Shown here one piece after another: positions 34,338 to 48,400 of a DNA stretch of 64,000 bases. The position numbers and the translations under genes were made by a program. The DNA is from Arenicola marina (taxonomy: Eukaryota > Annelida > Polychaeta > Arenicolidae), in the NCBI GenBank assembly GCA_964019135.1, contig OZ025261.1:36756820-36820819 (forward strand). The letters run 5' to 3'. Position 1 is the first letter of the stretch. Every line of letters starts with the position of its first letter. The notes below the pieces were generated by a model, which had not been told where the DNA came from, made no database searches, and was given only the letters and a program-made list of their open reading frames with translations.

Positions 34338-34424
34338 AGGCGAAGGGGGCTGTGGGGGGGCGGATGAGGGTTGGGGCTGGCTAGAGGGGGGTCGGGGGAG
34401 CGGGAGAGGGGTGGGAGGGGGGCA
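34095..34424. repeat. G-rich minisatellite, right copy
   Basis: Same G-rich units as at 31683-31924, here read through to unique sequence at about 34425. Long G runs dominate one strand, and polyproline-like false ORFs arise on the other. Confidence 0.8.
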
Positions 34425-35514
34425 GCGAGACACGACGGTATTGACGCATGGATTCACCTCTGTTCCCATTTGCGGTCGGTCAAGGTCGTTATAATGAATA
34501 CAAGGACGGAAAGAGGTGGAAGTGGTTTGTAGAGCGGCATGCAATTGAAAAATTAGATGGCATAGAACTCCCTTATGAGCTTGAATTTCGCCTATTCCCA
34601 GCAAATAGATCTAGGCCGTAGATACGCATTAACGGGCAAGCCTCATGTGGAGTCACATTCAAACCGATATCGTAAGGACTATTGTATGTGGGGAGTACCA
34701 GATACGTATTGCTTTTTTTTTCATCTGGTCTTACTTTTGTCTTTTCAGTTATAGAATGACAGGTCACTCATACTACGTGATATTGTGTCTACACATACAG
34801 GGGTGGGGGGCGTCGCGATCTTTTTATTTTATCTCCATAATCGTGCAGCAAGTCGTGACATTAGGAAGTGTCCTAGTTCTCATACTGTCAGATAAACAAC
34901 CAGATTGGTCTGAATTTATGGCCACGCATTAACGTCTACGAACTATATATATATATATATATTGGTTATAATACAGCACTTTGTACTGTTATGTAGGCCT
35001 ATGCCGACTGTCACAGTGAATAAATATGTTTTACACGCAAAACTGATGAATTCATCCTGGAGGTGAGGCCGGGGCACTGGGTGGGGGGGGGGGGGGGAGG
35101 GGGAGGTTAAGCCTCCCACCATACCTCTGTGCTCCCGCCTCACCCCCACAGACCCTCGATGATTGTTCAAAGAGAAAGTACAAATCAAGACCCTGCTCCT
35201 TAGGTTTTTTTTCTTTTACCGGCGCGGACTGAAAGTAACTACCGAGTGAACCCAGAGTGAGTCACGAGTCTGCGACCGACCCAAGGCCGACGACTAGCAG
35301 ATATCACGACATCAGACACGAATCCGGATAATTAGGTCACCCAGGTCACCCAGGTCACCCAGGGCGTCTCGAGACAGTTCACCTTAGACACGACATCCGG
35401 CATGACTCGGTCAGGACAGTGCTCAGGCCGGCCACAAGGTCAAGGTGACGAGTGACACCTTATTGCCGTCCGTATTTCTGAGATTGACGCTCGCGTTCGA
35501 CCCATGGGCTTGTT
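34425..35514. other. Intergenic, no gene seen
   Basis: Contains a (TA)n microsatellite at 34944-34962, a poly-G run near 35083 and a short GGTCACCCA repeat (about 35335-35363). No exon recognised. Confidence 0.45.
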
Positions 35515-35994
35515 CAGGGGCGGTACATGGGGCACGTACCCCCCTTTCAGACCCCACGTATATCTGTGCCCCCCCCCACCCTCCCTCCCTCTCCCTCCCT
35601 TTTCAAATGATGTGACCTCTGGCCTCTTCTTATATATTGAAATGCATCAAGCTTCATAGTTTATGTATGCTTGCTTTATCTTACCAACGATTATAAAGTG
35701 TGCGAATAGTACGTAACGTGCACCACGGTCACCTACGTCTCAGGCTTTTACACACATTTTATCATTTTTTTGTGGAACAATTAATTGTGCCCCTGATAAC
35801 TGCTGTAGGTTTTCTACTACGGTATACATGTGAATCAATTAGGCAGTATATATATTCTTACTTGATTCACGTGGGGACATGATTTCAAAAGAAACCATCC
35901 TAATGACATGTCGTTGTAATAACGTTACCCGTTGAATATTCCCTCCCCCCCCCCCCCCCGCCCCCTATCCTGCGTCTCGCTTAATCCGCCCCTG
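35515..35994. mobile_element. hAT-like non-autonomous element
   Basis: Starts CAGGGGCGG and ends CCGCCCCTG, inverted 9-bp termini of the hAT type, and is 480 bp long with C-rich subterminal tracts. The flanking 8-mers (GGCTTGTT and GAGTTCGG) do not match, so the target duplication has decayed or one end is wrong. No transposase. Confidence 0.5.
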
Positions 35995-36460
35995 GAGTTC
36001 GGGCCTTTTCCTGTTGCAGCTTAAAAATACCCTCATATTTACAGCAGGTTTTATCTGCTGATGTGAGCCGCTAACTCGAACCTTGCCTCAGCGGGAGATT
36101 GGTATTAAATTACCGCCCCCCCCCCACACCCCCCACTCCCCTTCGATCCATATCGTACTTTTCTTCCATGTTCTACCAATGCGCACCCCTACCGGGCCGT
36201 CACACCGCTGTCGTGTTGTGTATCAAGAAAAGAAGCACTGCGTATGTTTGGCCATGGCTTTGATTAAATAAGAACTTCACAATTTCAAACTGTCGTTTCA
36301 TCTCCCTCCGATATACTGCCGCAATCGAGTTCCCGAGGATAAATATAGCGCTACACAGTTTACACATTTCAATGCAGTTTTGCTGCAAAGCATATATTTT
36401 CTCGATGTAAGTACACAATGCTGCAATCCTTTGAAACAGACTTCGTTCTTTGTCCTAACC

Positions 36461-39255
36461 GACCCCGCCCAGCTGTAGGCTGTCAAACAAGTCACTGTAT
36501 AACGACCCCGCCCAGCTGTAGGCTGTCAAACAAGTCACTGTATAACGACCCCGCCCAGCTGTAGGCTGTCTAACAAGTCACTGTATAACGACCCCGCCCA
36601 GCTGTAGGCTGTCTAACAAGTCACTGTATAACGACCCCGCCCAGGTGTAGGCTGTCTAACAAGTCAATGTATAACGACCCCGCCCAACTGTAGGCTGTCT
36701 AACAAGTCACTGTATAACGACCCCGCCCAGCTGTAGGCTGTCTAACAAGTCCCTGTATAACGAACCCGCCCAACTGTAGGCTGTCTAACAAGTCACTGTA
36801 TAACGAACCCGCCCAGCTGTAGGCTGTCTAACAAGTCCCTGTATAACGACCCCGCCCAGCTGTAGGCTGTCTAACAAGTCCCTGTATAACGAACCCGCCC
36901 AGCTGTAGGCTGTCTAACAAGTCTCTGTATAACGAACCCGCCCAGCTGTAGGCTGTCTAACAAGTCCCTGTATAACGACCCCGCCCAGCTGTAGGCTGTC
37001 TAACAAGTCCCTGTATAACGAACCCGCCCAACTGTAGGCTGTCTAACAAGTCACTGTATAACGAACCCGCCCAGCTGTAGGCTGTCTAACAAGTCACTGT
37101 ATAACGACCCCGCCCAGCTGTAGGCTGTCAAACAAGTCACTGTATAACGACCCCGCCCAGCTGTAGGCTGTCAATCAAGTCACTGTATAACGACCCCGCC
37201 CAGCTGTAGGCTGTCTAACAAGTCCCTGTATAACGACCCCGCCCAGCTGTAGGCTGTCTAACAAGTCACTGTATAACGACCCCGCCCAGCTGTAGGCTGT
37301 CAAACAAGTCACTGTATAACGACCCCGCCCAGCTGTAGGCTGTCAATCAAGTCACTGTATAACGACCCCACCCAGCTGTAGGCTGTCTAACAAGTCACTG
37401 TATAACGACCCCGCCCAGCTGTAGGCTGTCTAACAAGTCACTGTATAACGAACCCGCCCAGCTGTAGGCTGTCTAACAAGTCCCTGTATAACGAACCCGC
37501 CCAGCTGTAGGCTGTCTAACAAGTCCCTGTATAACGACCCCGCCCAGCTGTAGGCTGTCTAACAAGTCCCTGTATAACGAACCCGCCCAGCTGTAGGCTG
37601 TCTAACAAGTCCCTGTATAACGACCCCGCCCAGCTGTAGGCTGTCTAACAAGTCACTGTATAACGACCCCGCCCAGCTGTAGGCTGTCTAACAAGTCACT
37701 GTATAACGACCCCGCCCAGCTGTAGGCTGTCTAACAAGTCACTGTATAACGACCCCGCCCAGCTGTAGGCTGTCGAACAAGTCCCTGTATAACGAACCCG
37801 CCCAGCTGTAGGCTGTCTAACAAGTCCCTGTATAACGAACCCGCCCAACTGTAGGCTGTCTAACAAGTCCCTGTATAACGAACCCGCCCAGCTGTAGGCT
37901 GTCTAACAAGTCCCTGTATAACGAACCCGCCCAACTGTAGGCTGTCTAACAAGTCACTGTATAACGAACCCGCCCAGCTGCAGGCTGTCTAACAAGTCCC
38001 TGTATAACGACCCCGCCCAGCTGTAGGCTGTCTAACAAGTCACTGTTTAACGACCCCGCCCAGCTGTAGGCTGTCAAACAAGTCACTGTATAACGACCCC
38101 GCCCAACTGTAGGCTGTCTAACAAGTCACTGTATAGGGACCCCGCCCAGCTGTAGGCTGTCTAACAAGTCACTGTATAACGACCCCGCCCAGCTGTAGGC
38201 TGTCTAACAAGTCCCTGTATAACGACCCCGCCCAGCTGTAGACTGTTTAACAAGTCCCTGTATAACGAACCCGCCCAGCTGTAGGCTGTCTAACAAGTCC
38301 CTGTATAACGACCCCGCCCAGCTGTAGGCTGTCTAACAAGTCACTGTATAACGAACCCGCCCAGCTGTAGGCTGTCTAACAAGTCACTATATAACGACCC
38401 CGCCCAGCTGTAGGCTGTCTAACAAGTCCCTGTATAACGAACCCGCCCAGCTGTAGGCTGTCTAACAAGTCACTGTATAACGACCCCGCCCAGCTGTAGG
38501 CTGTCTAACAAGTCTATGTATAACGACTCCGCCCAGCTGTAGGCTGTCTAACAAGTCACTGTATAACGACCCCGCCCAGCTGTAGGCTGTCTAACAAGTC
38601 TATGTATAACGACCCCGCCCAGCTGTAGGCTGTCTAACAAGTCTATGTATAATGACTCCGCCCAGCTGTAGGCTGTCTAACCAGTCCCTGTATAACGACC
38701 CCGCCCAGCTGTAGGCTGTCTAACAAGTCACTGTATAACGAACCCGCCCAGCTGTAGGCTGTCTAACAAGTCACTGTATAACGACCCCGCCCAGCTGTAG
38801 GCTGTTTAACAAGTCCCTGTATAACGACCCCGCCCAGCTGTAGGCTGTCTAACCAGTCCCTGTATAACGACCCCGCCCAGCTGTAGGCTGTCTAACCAGT
38901 CCCTGTATAACGACCCCGCCCAGGTGTAGGCTGTCAAACAAGTCACTGTATAACGACCCCGCCCAGCTGTAGGCTGTCTAACAAGTCACTGTATAACGAC
39001 CCCGCCCAGCTGTAGGCTGTCTAACAAGTCACTGTCTAACGACCCCGCCCAGCTGTAGGCTGTCAAACAAGTCACTGTATAACGACCCCGCCCAACTGTA
39101 GGCTGTCTAACAAGTCCCTGTATAACGACCCCGCCCAGCTGTAGGCTGTCTAACAAGTCACTGTATAACGAACCCGCCCAGCTGTAGGCTGTCTAACAAG
39201 TCACTGTATAACGACCCCGCCCAGCTGTAGGCTGTCTAACAAGTCACTGTATAAC
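36461..39255. repeat. 43-bp minisatellite, 65 units
   Basis: The unit is GACCCCGCCCAGCTGTAGGC + TGTCTAACAAGTCACTGTAT + AAC. The array is 2,795 bp, exactly 65 periods, so no net length change. Frequent variants are GAACCCGCCC, CAACTGTAGG, TGTCAAACAA and GTCCCTG. Each consensus unit contains a CCCCGCCC GC-box and a CAGCTG E-box. Confidence 0.97.
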
Positions 39256-39410
39256 GATAAAGGTGGAAGTTAAACACACTGAAAACATATCACGAGGACA
39301 TATTTTTGTGGTAAAAAGGAGGTTGAGTGAGAGGTGGCAAAACAGAATGGGCAGGGAGAAGACAAGAGAAAGATATCTTCATAGTCCAGTGTGTCATAGC
39401 TGCACTGTTC
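39256..39410. other. Spacer between two 43-bp-period arrays
   Basis: 155 bp of unique, purine-rich sequence that separates the two arrays. Confidence 0.7.
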
Positions 39411-42400
39411 AGTCTGTGTGGAGTACGTTGTATCTGTCTCAGTCAGCGTCTTGTATCTGTGTGGAGTATGTTATATCTGTCTCAGTCAGCGTGTTGTATC
39501 TGTGTGGAGTACGTGGTATCTGTCTCAGTCAGTGTATTGTATCTGTGTGGAGTATGTTGTATCTGTCCCAGTCAGCGTATTGTATCTGTGTGGAGTATGT
39601 TGTATCTGTCTCAGTCAGCGTCTGGTATCTGTGTGGAGTATGTTGTATATGTCTCAGTCAGCGTGTTGTATCTGTGTGGAGTATGTTGTATCTGTCTCAG
39701 TCAGCGTCTGGTATCTGTGTGGAGTATGTTGTACCTGTCCCAGTCAGCGTCTAGTATCTGTGTGGAGTATGTTGCATCTGTCTCAGTCAGCGTGTTGTAT
39801 CTGTGTGGAGTACGTGGTATCTGTCTCAGTCAGTGTTTTGTATCTGTGTGGAGTATGTTGTATCCGTCCCAGTCAGCGTGTTGTATCTGTGTGGAGTATG
39901 TTGTATCTGTCTCAGTCAGCGTGTTGTATCTGTGTGGAGTATGTTGTATCTGTCTCAGTCAGCGTGTTGTATCTGTGTGGAGTATGTTGTATCTGTCCCA
40001 GTCAGCGTCTGGTATCTGTGTGGAGTATGTTGTATCTGTCTCAGTCAGCGTGTTGTATATGTGTGGAGTATGTTGTATCTGCCTCAGTCAGCACCTTGTA
40101 TCTGTCTCAGTCAGCATCTTGTATCTGTCTCAGTCAGCGTCTTGTATCTGTCTCAGTCAGTGTCTAGTATCTGTCTCAGTCAGCGTCTTGTATCCGTGTG
40201 GGGCATGTTGTATCTGTCAGTCAGCGTCTTGTATCTGTGTGGAGTATGTTGTATCTGTCCCAGTCAGCGTGTTGTATCTGTGTGGAGTATGTTGTATCTG
40301 TCTCAGTCAGCGTGTTGTATCTGTGTGGAGTATGTTGTACCTGTCCCAGTCAGCGTCTTGTATCTGTGTGGAGTATGTTGTATCTGTCTTAGTCAGCGTC
40401 TGGTATCTGTGTGGAATATGTTGTACCTGTCTCAGTCAGCGTCTGGTATCTGTGTGGAGTATGTTGTATCTGTCTCAGTCAGCGCGTGGTATCTGTGTGG
40501 AGTATGTTAATCTGCCTCAGTCAGCACCTTGTATCTGTCTCAGTCAGCATGTTGTATCTGTCTCAGTCAGCGTCTTGTATCTGTCTCAGTCAGCGTCTAG
40601 TATCTGTCTCAGTCAGCGTCTTGTATCCGTGTGGTGCATGTTGTATCTGTCAGTCAGCGTCTTGTATCTGTGTGGAGTATGTTGTATCTGTCCCAGTCAG
40701 CGTGTTGTATCTGTGTGGGGTATGTTGTATCTGCCTCAGTCAGCGTCTTGTATCTGTGTGGAGTATGTTGTATCTGTCAGTCAGCGTGTTGTATTTGTGT
40801 GGAGTATGTTGTATCTGTCCCAGTCAGCGTGTTGTATCTGTGTGGAGTATGTTGTATCTGTCCCAGTCAGCGTCTTGTATCTGTGCGGAGTATGCTGCAT
40901 CTGTCTCAGTCAGCGTGTTGTATCTGTGTGTAGTATGTTGTATTTGTCTCAGCCAGCGTCTTGTATCTGTGTGGAGTATGTTGTATCTGTTTCAGTCAGT
41001 GTGTTGTATGTGTGTGGAGTATGTTGTATCTGTCTCAGTCAGCGTGTTGTCTCTGTGTGGAGTATGTTGTATCTGTCTCAGTCAGCGTGTTGTATCTGTG
41101 TGGAGTATGTTGTACCTGTCCCAGTCAGCGTCTTGTATCTGTGTGAAGTATGTTGTATCTGTCTCAGTCAGCGTCTGGTATCTGTGTGGATTATGTTGTA
41201 CCTGTCCCAGTCACCGTCTGGTATCTGTGTGGAGTATGTTGTATCTGTCTTAGTCAGCGTCTGATATCTGTGTGGAATATGTTGTACCTGTCTCAGTCAG
41301 CGTCTGGTATCTGTGTGGAGTATGTTGTATCTGTCTCAGTCAGCGTGTGGTATCTGTGTGGAGTATGTTGAATCTGCCTCAGTCAGCACCATGTATCTGT
41401 CTCAGTCAGCATGTTGTATCTGTCTCAGTCAGCGTCTTGTATCTGTCTCAGTCAGCGTCTAGTATCTGTCTCAGTCAGCGTCTTGTATCCGTGTGGTGCA
41501 TGTTGTATCTGTCAGTCAGCGTCTTGTATCTGTGTGGAGTATGTTGTATCTGTCCCAGTCAGCGTGTTGTATCTGTGTGGGGTATGTTGTATCTGCCTCA
41601 GTCAGCGTCTTGTATCTGTGCGGAGTATGTTGTATCTGTCAGTCAGCGTGTTGTATTTGTGTGGAGTATGTTGTATCTGTCCCAGTCAGCGTGTTGTATC
41701 TGTGTGGAGTATGTTGTATCTGTCCCAGTCAGCGTCTTGTATCTGTGCGGAGTATGCTGCATCTGTCTCAGTCAGCGTGTTGTATCTGTGTGTAGTATGT
41801 TGTATCTGTCTCAGCCAGCGTCTTGTATCTGTGTGGAGTATGTTGTATCTGTTTCAGTCAGTGTGTTGTATATGTGTGGAGTATGTTGTATCTGTCTCAG
41901 TCAGCGTGTTGTATATGTGTTGAGTATGTTGTATCTGTCTCAGCCAGCGTCTTGTATCTGCCAGTCAGCGTGTTGTATCTGTGTGGAGTATGATGCAGCT
42001 GTTTCAGTCAGCGTGTTGTATCTGTGTGGAGTATGTGGTAGCTGTCTCAGCCAGCGTCTGGTATCTGTGTGGAGTATGATGCATCTGTCTCAGTCAGCGT
42101 GTTGTATCTGTGTGGAGTATGTTGTAGCTGTCTCAGCCAGCGTCTGGTTTCTGTGTGGAGTATGTTGTACCTGTCCCAGTGAGCGTCTTGTATCTGTGTG
42201 GAGTATGTTGTATCTGTCTCAGTCAGCACCTTGTATCTGTCTCAGTCAGCATCTTGTATCTGTCTCAGTCAGCGTCTTGTATCTGTCAGTCAGCGTATTG
42301 TATCTGTGTGGAGTATGTTGTATCTGTCTCAGCCAGCGTCTGGTATCTGTGTGGAGTATGATGCATCTGTCTCAGTCAGCGTGTTGTATCTGTGTGGAGT

Positions 42401-45400
42401 ATGTTGTATCTGTCTCAGTCAGCGTGTTGTATCTGTGTGGAGTATGTTGTATCTGTCTCAGTCAGCGTGTTGTATCTGTGTGGAGTATGTTGTATCTGCC
42501 TCAGTCAGCAGCTTGTATCTGTCTCAGTCAGCATCTTGTATCTGTCTCAGTCAGCGTCTTGTATCTGTCAGTCAGCGTGTTGTATCTGTGTGGAGTATGT
42601 TGTATCTGTCAGTCAGCGTGTTGTATCTGTGTGGAGTATGTTGTATCTGTCAGTCAGCGTGTTGTATCTGTGTGGAGTATGTTGTATCTGTCAGTCAGCG
42701 TGTTGTATCTGTGTGGAGTATGTTGTATCTGTCCCAGTCAGCGTCTGGTATCTGTGTGGAGTATGTTGTATCTGTCTTAGACAGCGTGTTGTATCTGTGT
42801 GGAGTATGTTGTATCTGTCTCAGGCAGCGTGTTGTATCTGTCTCAGTCAGCATCTTGTATCTGTCTCAGTCAGCGTCTTGTATCTGTCTCAGTCAGCGTC
42901 TAGTATCTGTCTCAGTCAGCGTCTTGTATCCGTGTGGTGCATGTTGTATCTGTCAGTCAGCGTCTTGTTTCTGTGTGGAGTATGTTGTATCTGTCTCCGT
43001 CAGCGTGTTGTATCTGTGTGGAGTATGTTGTATCTGTCTCAGTCAGCGTGTTGTATATGTGTGGAATATGTTGTATCTGTCTTAGTCAGCGTCTGGTATC
43101 TGTGTGGAGTATGTTGTATCTGTCTCAGTCAGCGTGTTGTATCTGTGTGGGGTATGTTGTATCTGCCTCAGTCAGCGTCTTGTATATGTGTGGAGTATGT
43201 TGTATCTGTCAGTCAGCGTGTTGTATTTGTGTGGAGTATGTTGTATCTGTCCCAGTCAGCGTGTTGTATCTGTGTGGAGTATGTTGTATCTGTCCCAGTC
43301 AGCGTCTTGTATCTGTGCGGAGTATGCTGCATCTGTCTCAGTCAGCGTGTTGTATCTGTGTGTAGTATGTTGTATCTGTCTCAGCCAGCGTCTTGTATCT
43401 GTGTGGAGTATGTTGTATCTGTTTCAGTCAGTGTGTTGTATATGTGTGGAGTATGTTGTATCTGTCTCAGTCAGCGTGTTGTATATGTGTTGAGTATGTT
43501 GTATCTGTCTCAGCCAGCGTCTTGTATCTGCCAGTCAACGTGTTGTATCTGTGTGGAGTATGATGCAGCTGTTTCAGTCAGCGTGTTGTATCTGTGTGGA
43601 GTATGTGGTAGCTGTCTCAGCCAGCGTCTGGTATCTGTGTGGAGTATGATGCATCTGTCTCAGTCAGCGTGTTGTATCTGTGTGGAGTATGTTGTAGCTG
43701 TCTCAGCCAGCGTCTGGTGTCTGTGTGGAGTATGTTGTACCTGTCCCAGTCGGCGTCTTGTATCTGTGTGGAGTATGTTGTATCTGTCTCAGTCAGCACC
43801 TTGTATCTGTCTCAGTCAGCATCTTGTATCTGTCTCAGTCAGCGTCTTGTATCTGTCAGTCAGCGTATTGTATCTGTGTGGAGTATGTTGTATCTGTCTC
43901 AGCCAGCGTCTGGTATCTGTGTGGAGTATGATGCATCTGTCTCAGTCAGCGTGTTGTATCTGTGTGGAGTATGTTGTATCTGTCTCAGTCAGCGTGTTGT
44001 ATCTGTGTGGAGTATGTTGTATCTGTCTCAGTCAGCGTGTTGTATCTGTGTGGAGTATGTTGTATCTGCCTCAGTCAGCAGCTTGTATCTGTCTCAGTCA
44101 GCATCTTGTATCTGTCTCAGTCAGCGTCTTGTATCTGTCAGTCAGCGTATTGTATCTGTGTGGAGTATGTTGTATCTGCCAGTCAGCGTGTTGTATCTGT
44201 GTGGAGTATGATACAGCTGTTTCAGTCAGCGTGTTGTATCTGTGTGGAGTATGTGGTAGCTGTCTCAGCCAGCGTCTGGTGTCTGTGTGGAGTATGATGC
44301 ATCTGTCTCAGTCAGCGTGTTGTATCTGTGTGGAGTATGTTGTAGCTGTCTCAGCCAGCGTCTGGTGTCTGTGTGGAGTATGTTGTACCTGTCCCAGTCA
44401 GCGTCTTGTATCTGTGTGGAGTATGTTGTATCTGTCTCAGTCAGCACCTTGTATCTGTCTCAGTCAGCATCTTGTATCTGTCTCAGTCAGCGTCTTGTAT
44501 CTGTCAGTCAGCGTGTTGTATCTGTGTGGAGTATGTTGTAGCTGTCTCAGCCAGCGTCTGGTGTCTGTGTGGAGTATGTTGTACCTGTCCCAGTCAGCGT
44601 CTTGTATCTGTGTGGAGTATGTTGTATCTGTCTCAGTCAGCACCTTGTATCTGCCTCAGTCAGCACCTTGTATCTGTCTCAGTCAGCATGTTGTATCTGT
44701 CTCAGTCAGCGTCTTGTATCTGTCTCAGTCAGCGTCTAGTATCTGTCTCAGTCAGCGTCTTGTATCCGTGTGGTGCATGTTGTATCTGTCAGTCAGCGTC
44801 TTGTATCTGTGTGGAGTATGTTGTATCTGTCCCAGTCAGCGTGTTGTATCTGTGTGGGGTATGTTGTATCTGCCTCAGTCAGCGTCTTGTATCTGTGTGG
44901 AGTATGTTGTATCTGTCAGTCAGCGTGTTGTATTTGTGTGGAGTATGTTGTATCTGTCCCAGTCAGCGTGTTGTATCTGTGTGGAGTATGTTGTATCTGT
45001 CCCAGTCAGCGTCTTGTATCTGTGCGGAGTATGCTGCATCTGTCTCAGTCAGCGTGTTGTATCTGTGTGTAGTATGTTGTATTTGTCTCAGCCAGCGTCT
45101 TGTATCTGTGTGGAGTATGTTGTATCTGTTTCAGTCAGTGTGTTGTATGTGTGTGGAGTATGTTGTATCTGTCTCAGTCAGCGTGTTGTCTCTGTGTGGA
45201 GTATGTTGTATCTGTCTCAGTCAGCGTGTTGTATCTGTGTGGAGTATGTTGTACCTGTCCCAGTCAGCGTCTTGTATCTGTGTGAAGTATGTTGTATCTG
45301 TCTCAGTCAGCGTCTGGTATCTGTGTGGATTATGTTGTACCTGTCCCAGTCACCGTCTGGTATCTGTGTGGAGTATGTTGTATCTGTCTTAGTCAGCGTC

Positions 45401-48400
45401 TGATATCTGTGTGGAATATGTTGTACCTGTCTCAGTCAGCGTCTGGTATCTGTGTGGAGTATGTTGTATCTGTCTCAGTCAGCGTGTGGTATCTGTGTGG
45501 AGTATGTTGAATCTGCCTCAGTCAGCACCATGTATCTGTCTCAGTCAGCATGTTGTATCTGTCTCAGTCAGCGTCTTGTATCTGTCTCAGTCAGCGTCTA
45601 GTATCTGTCTCAGTCAGCGTCTTGTATCCGTGTGGTGCATGTTGTATCTGTCAGTCAGCGTCTTGTATCTGTGTGGAGTATGTTGTATCTGTCCCAGTCA
45701 GCGTGTTGTATCTGTGTGGGGTATGTTGTATCTGCCTCAGTCAGCGTCTTGTATCTGTGCGGAGTATGTTGTATCTGTCAGTCAGCGTGTTGTATTTGTG
45801 TGGAGTATGTTGTATCTGTCCCAGTCAGCGTGTTGTATCTGTGTGGAGTATGTTGTATCTGTCCCAGTCAGCGTCTTGTATCTGTGCGGAGTATGCTGCA
45901 TCTGTCTCAGTCAGCGTGTTGTATCTGTGTGTAGTATGTTGTATCTGTCTCAGCCAGCGTCTTGTATCTGTGTGGAGTATGTTGTATCTGTTTCAGTCAG
46001 TGTGTTGTATATGTGTGGAGTATGTTGTATCTGTCTCAGTCAGCGTGTTGTATATGTGTTGAGTATGTTGTATCTGTCTCAGCCAGCGTCTTGTATCTGC
46101 CAGTCAGCGTGTTGTATCTGTGTGGAGTATGATGCAGCTGTTTCAGTCAGCGTGTTGTATCTGTGTGGAGTATGTGGTAGCTGTCTCAGCCAGCGTCTGG
46201 TATCTGTGTGGAGTATGATGCATCTGTCTCAGTCAGCGTGTTGTATCTGTGTGGAGTATGTTGTAGCTGTCTCAGCCAGCGTCTGGTTTCTGTGTGGAGT
46301 ATGTTGTACCTGTCCCAGTGAGCGTCTTGTATCTGTGTGGAGTATGTTGTATCTGTCTCAGTCAGCACCTTGTATCTGTCTCAGTCAGCATCTTGTATCT
46401 GTCTCAGTCAGCGTCTTGTATCTGTCAGTCAGCGTATTGTATCTGTGTGGAGTATGTTGTATCTGTCTCAGCCAGCGTCTGGTATCTGTGTGGAGTATGA
46501 TGCATCTGTCTCAGTCAGCGTGTTGTATCTGTGTGGAGTATGTTGTATCTGTCTCAGTCAGCGTGTTGTATCTGTGTGGAGTATGTTGTATCTGTCTCAG
46601 TCAGCGTGTTGTATCTGTGTGGAGTATGTTGTATCTGCCTCAGTCAGCAGCTTGTATCTGTCTCAGTCAGCATCTTGTATCTGTCTCAGTCAGCGTCTTG
46701 TATCTGTCAGTCAGCGTGTTGTATCTGTGTGGAGTATGTTGTATCTGTCAGTCAGCGTGTTGTATCTGTGTGGAGTATGTTGTATCTGTCAGTCAGCGTG
46801 TTGTATCTGTGTGGAGTATGTTGTATCTGTCAGTCAGCGTGTTGTATCTGTGTGGAGTATGTTGTATCTGTCCCAGTCAGCGTCTGGTATCTGTGTGGAG
46901 TATGTTGTATCTGTCTTAGACAGCGTGTTGTATCTGTGTGGAGTATGTTGTATCTGTCTCAGGCAGCGTGTTGTATCTGTCTCAGTCAGCATCTTGTATC
47001 TGTCTCAGTCAGCGTCTTGTATCTGTCTCAGTCAGCGTCTAGTATCTGTCTCAGTCAGCGTCTTGTATCCGTGTGGTGCATGTTGTATCTGTCAGTCAGC
47101 GTCTTGTTTCTGTGTGGAGTATGTTGTATCTGTCTCCGTCAGCGTGTTGTATCTGTGTGGAGTATGTTGTATCTGTCTCAGTCAGCGTGTTGTATATGTG
47201 TGGAATATGTTGTATCTGTCTTAGTCAGCGTCTGGTATCTGTGTGGAGTATGTTGTATCTGTCTCAGTCAGCGTGTTGTATCTGTGTGGGGTATGTTGTA
47301 TCTGCCTCAGTCAGCGTCTTGTATATGTGTGGAGTATGTTGTATCTGTCAGTCAGCGTGTTGTATTTGTGTGGAGTATGTTGTATCTGTCCCAGTCAGCG
47401 TGTTGTATCTGTGTGGAGTATGTTGTATCTGTCCCAGTCAGCGTCTTGTATCTGTGCGGAGTATGCTGCATCTGTCTCAGTCAGCGTGTTGTATCTGTGT
47501 GTAGTATGTTGTATCTGTCTCAGCCAGCGTCTTGTATCTGTGTGGAGTATGTTGTATCTGTTTCAGTCAGTGTGTTGTATATGTGTGGAGTATGTTGTAT
47601 CTGTCTCAGTCAGCGTGTTGTATATGTGTTGAGTATGTTGTATCTGTCTCAGCCAGCGTCTTGTATCTGCCAGTCAGCGTGTTGTATCTGTGTGGAGTAT
47701 GATGCAGCTGTTTCAGTCAGCGTGTTGTATCTGTGTGGAGTATGTGGTAGCTGTCTCAGCCAGCGTCTGGTATCTGTGTGGAGTATGATGCATCTGTCTC
47801 AGTCAGCGTGTTGTATCTGTGTGGAGTATGTTGTAGCTGTCTCAGCCAGCGTCTGGTGTCTGTGTGGAGTATGTTGTACCTGTCCCAGTCAGCGTCTTGT
47901 ATCTGTGTGGAGTATGTTGTATCTGTCTCAGTCAGCACCTTGTATCTGTCTCAGTCAGCATCTTGTATCTGTCTCAGTCAGCGTCTTGTATCTGTCAGTC
48001 AGCGTATTGTATCTGTGTGGAGTATGTTGTATCTGTCTCAGCCAGCGTCTGGTATCTGTGTGGAGTATGATGCATCTGTCTCAGTCAGCGTGTTGTATCT
48101 GTGTGGAGTATGTTGTATCTGTCTCAGTCAGCGTGTTGTATCTGTGTGGAGTATGTTGTATCTGTCTCAGTCAGCGTGTTGTATCTGTGTGGAGTATGTT
48201 GTATCTGCCTCAGTCAGCAGCTTGTATCTGTCTCAGTCAGCATCTTGTATCTGTCTCAGTCAGCGTCTTGTATCTGTCAGTCAGCGTATTGTATCTGTGT
48301 GGAGTATGTTGTATCTGCCAGTCAGCGTGTTGTATCTGTGTGGAGTATGATACAGCTGTTTCAGTCAGCGTGTTGTATCTGTGTGGAGTATGTGGTAGCT

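Noticed and set aside
36461..39255. CRISPR-like array
   Set aside because: Units are contiguous with no unique spacers, in a eukaryotic genome with no cas genes. The same applies to all other arrays here.
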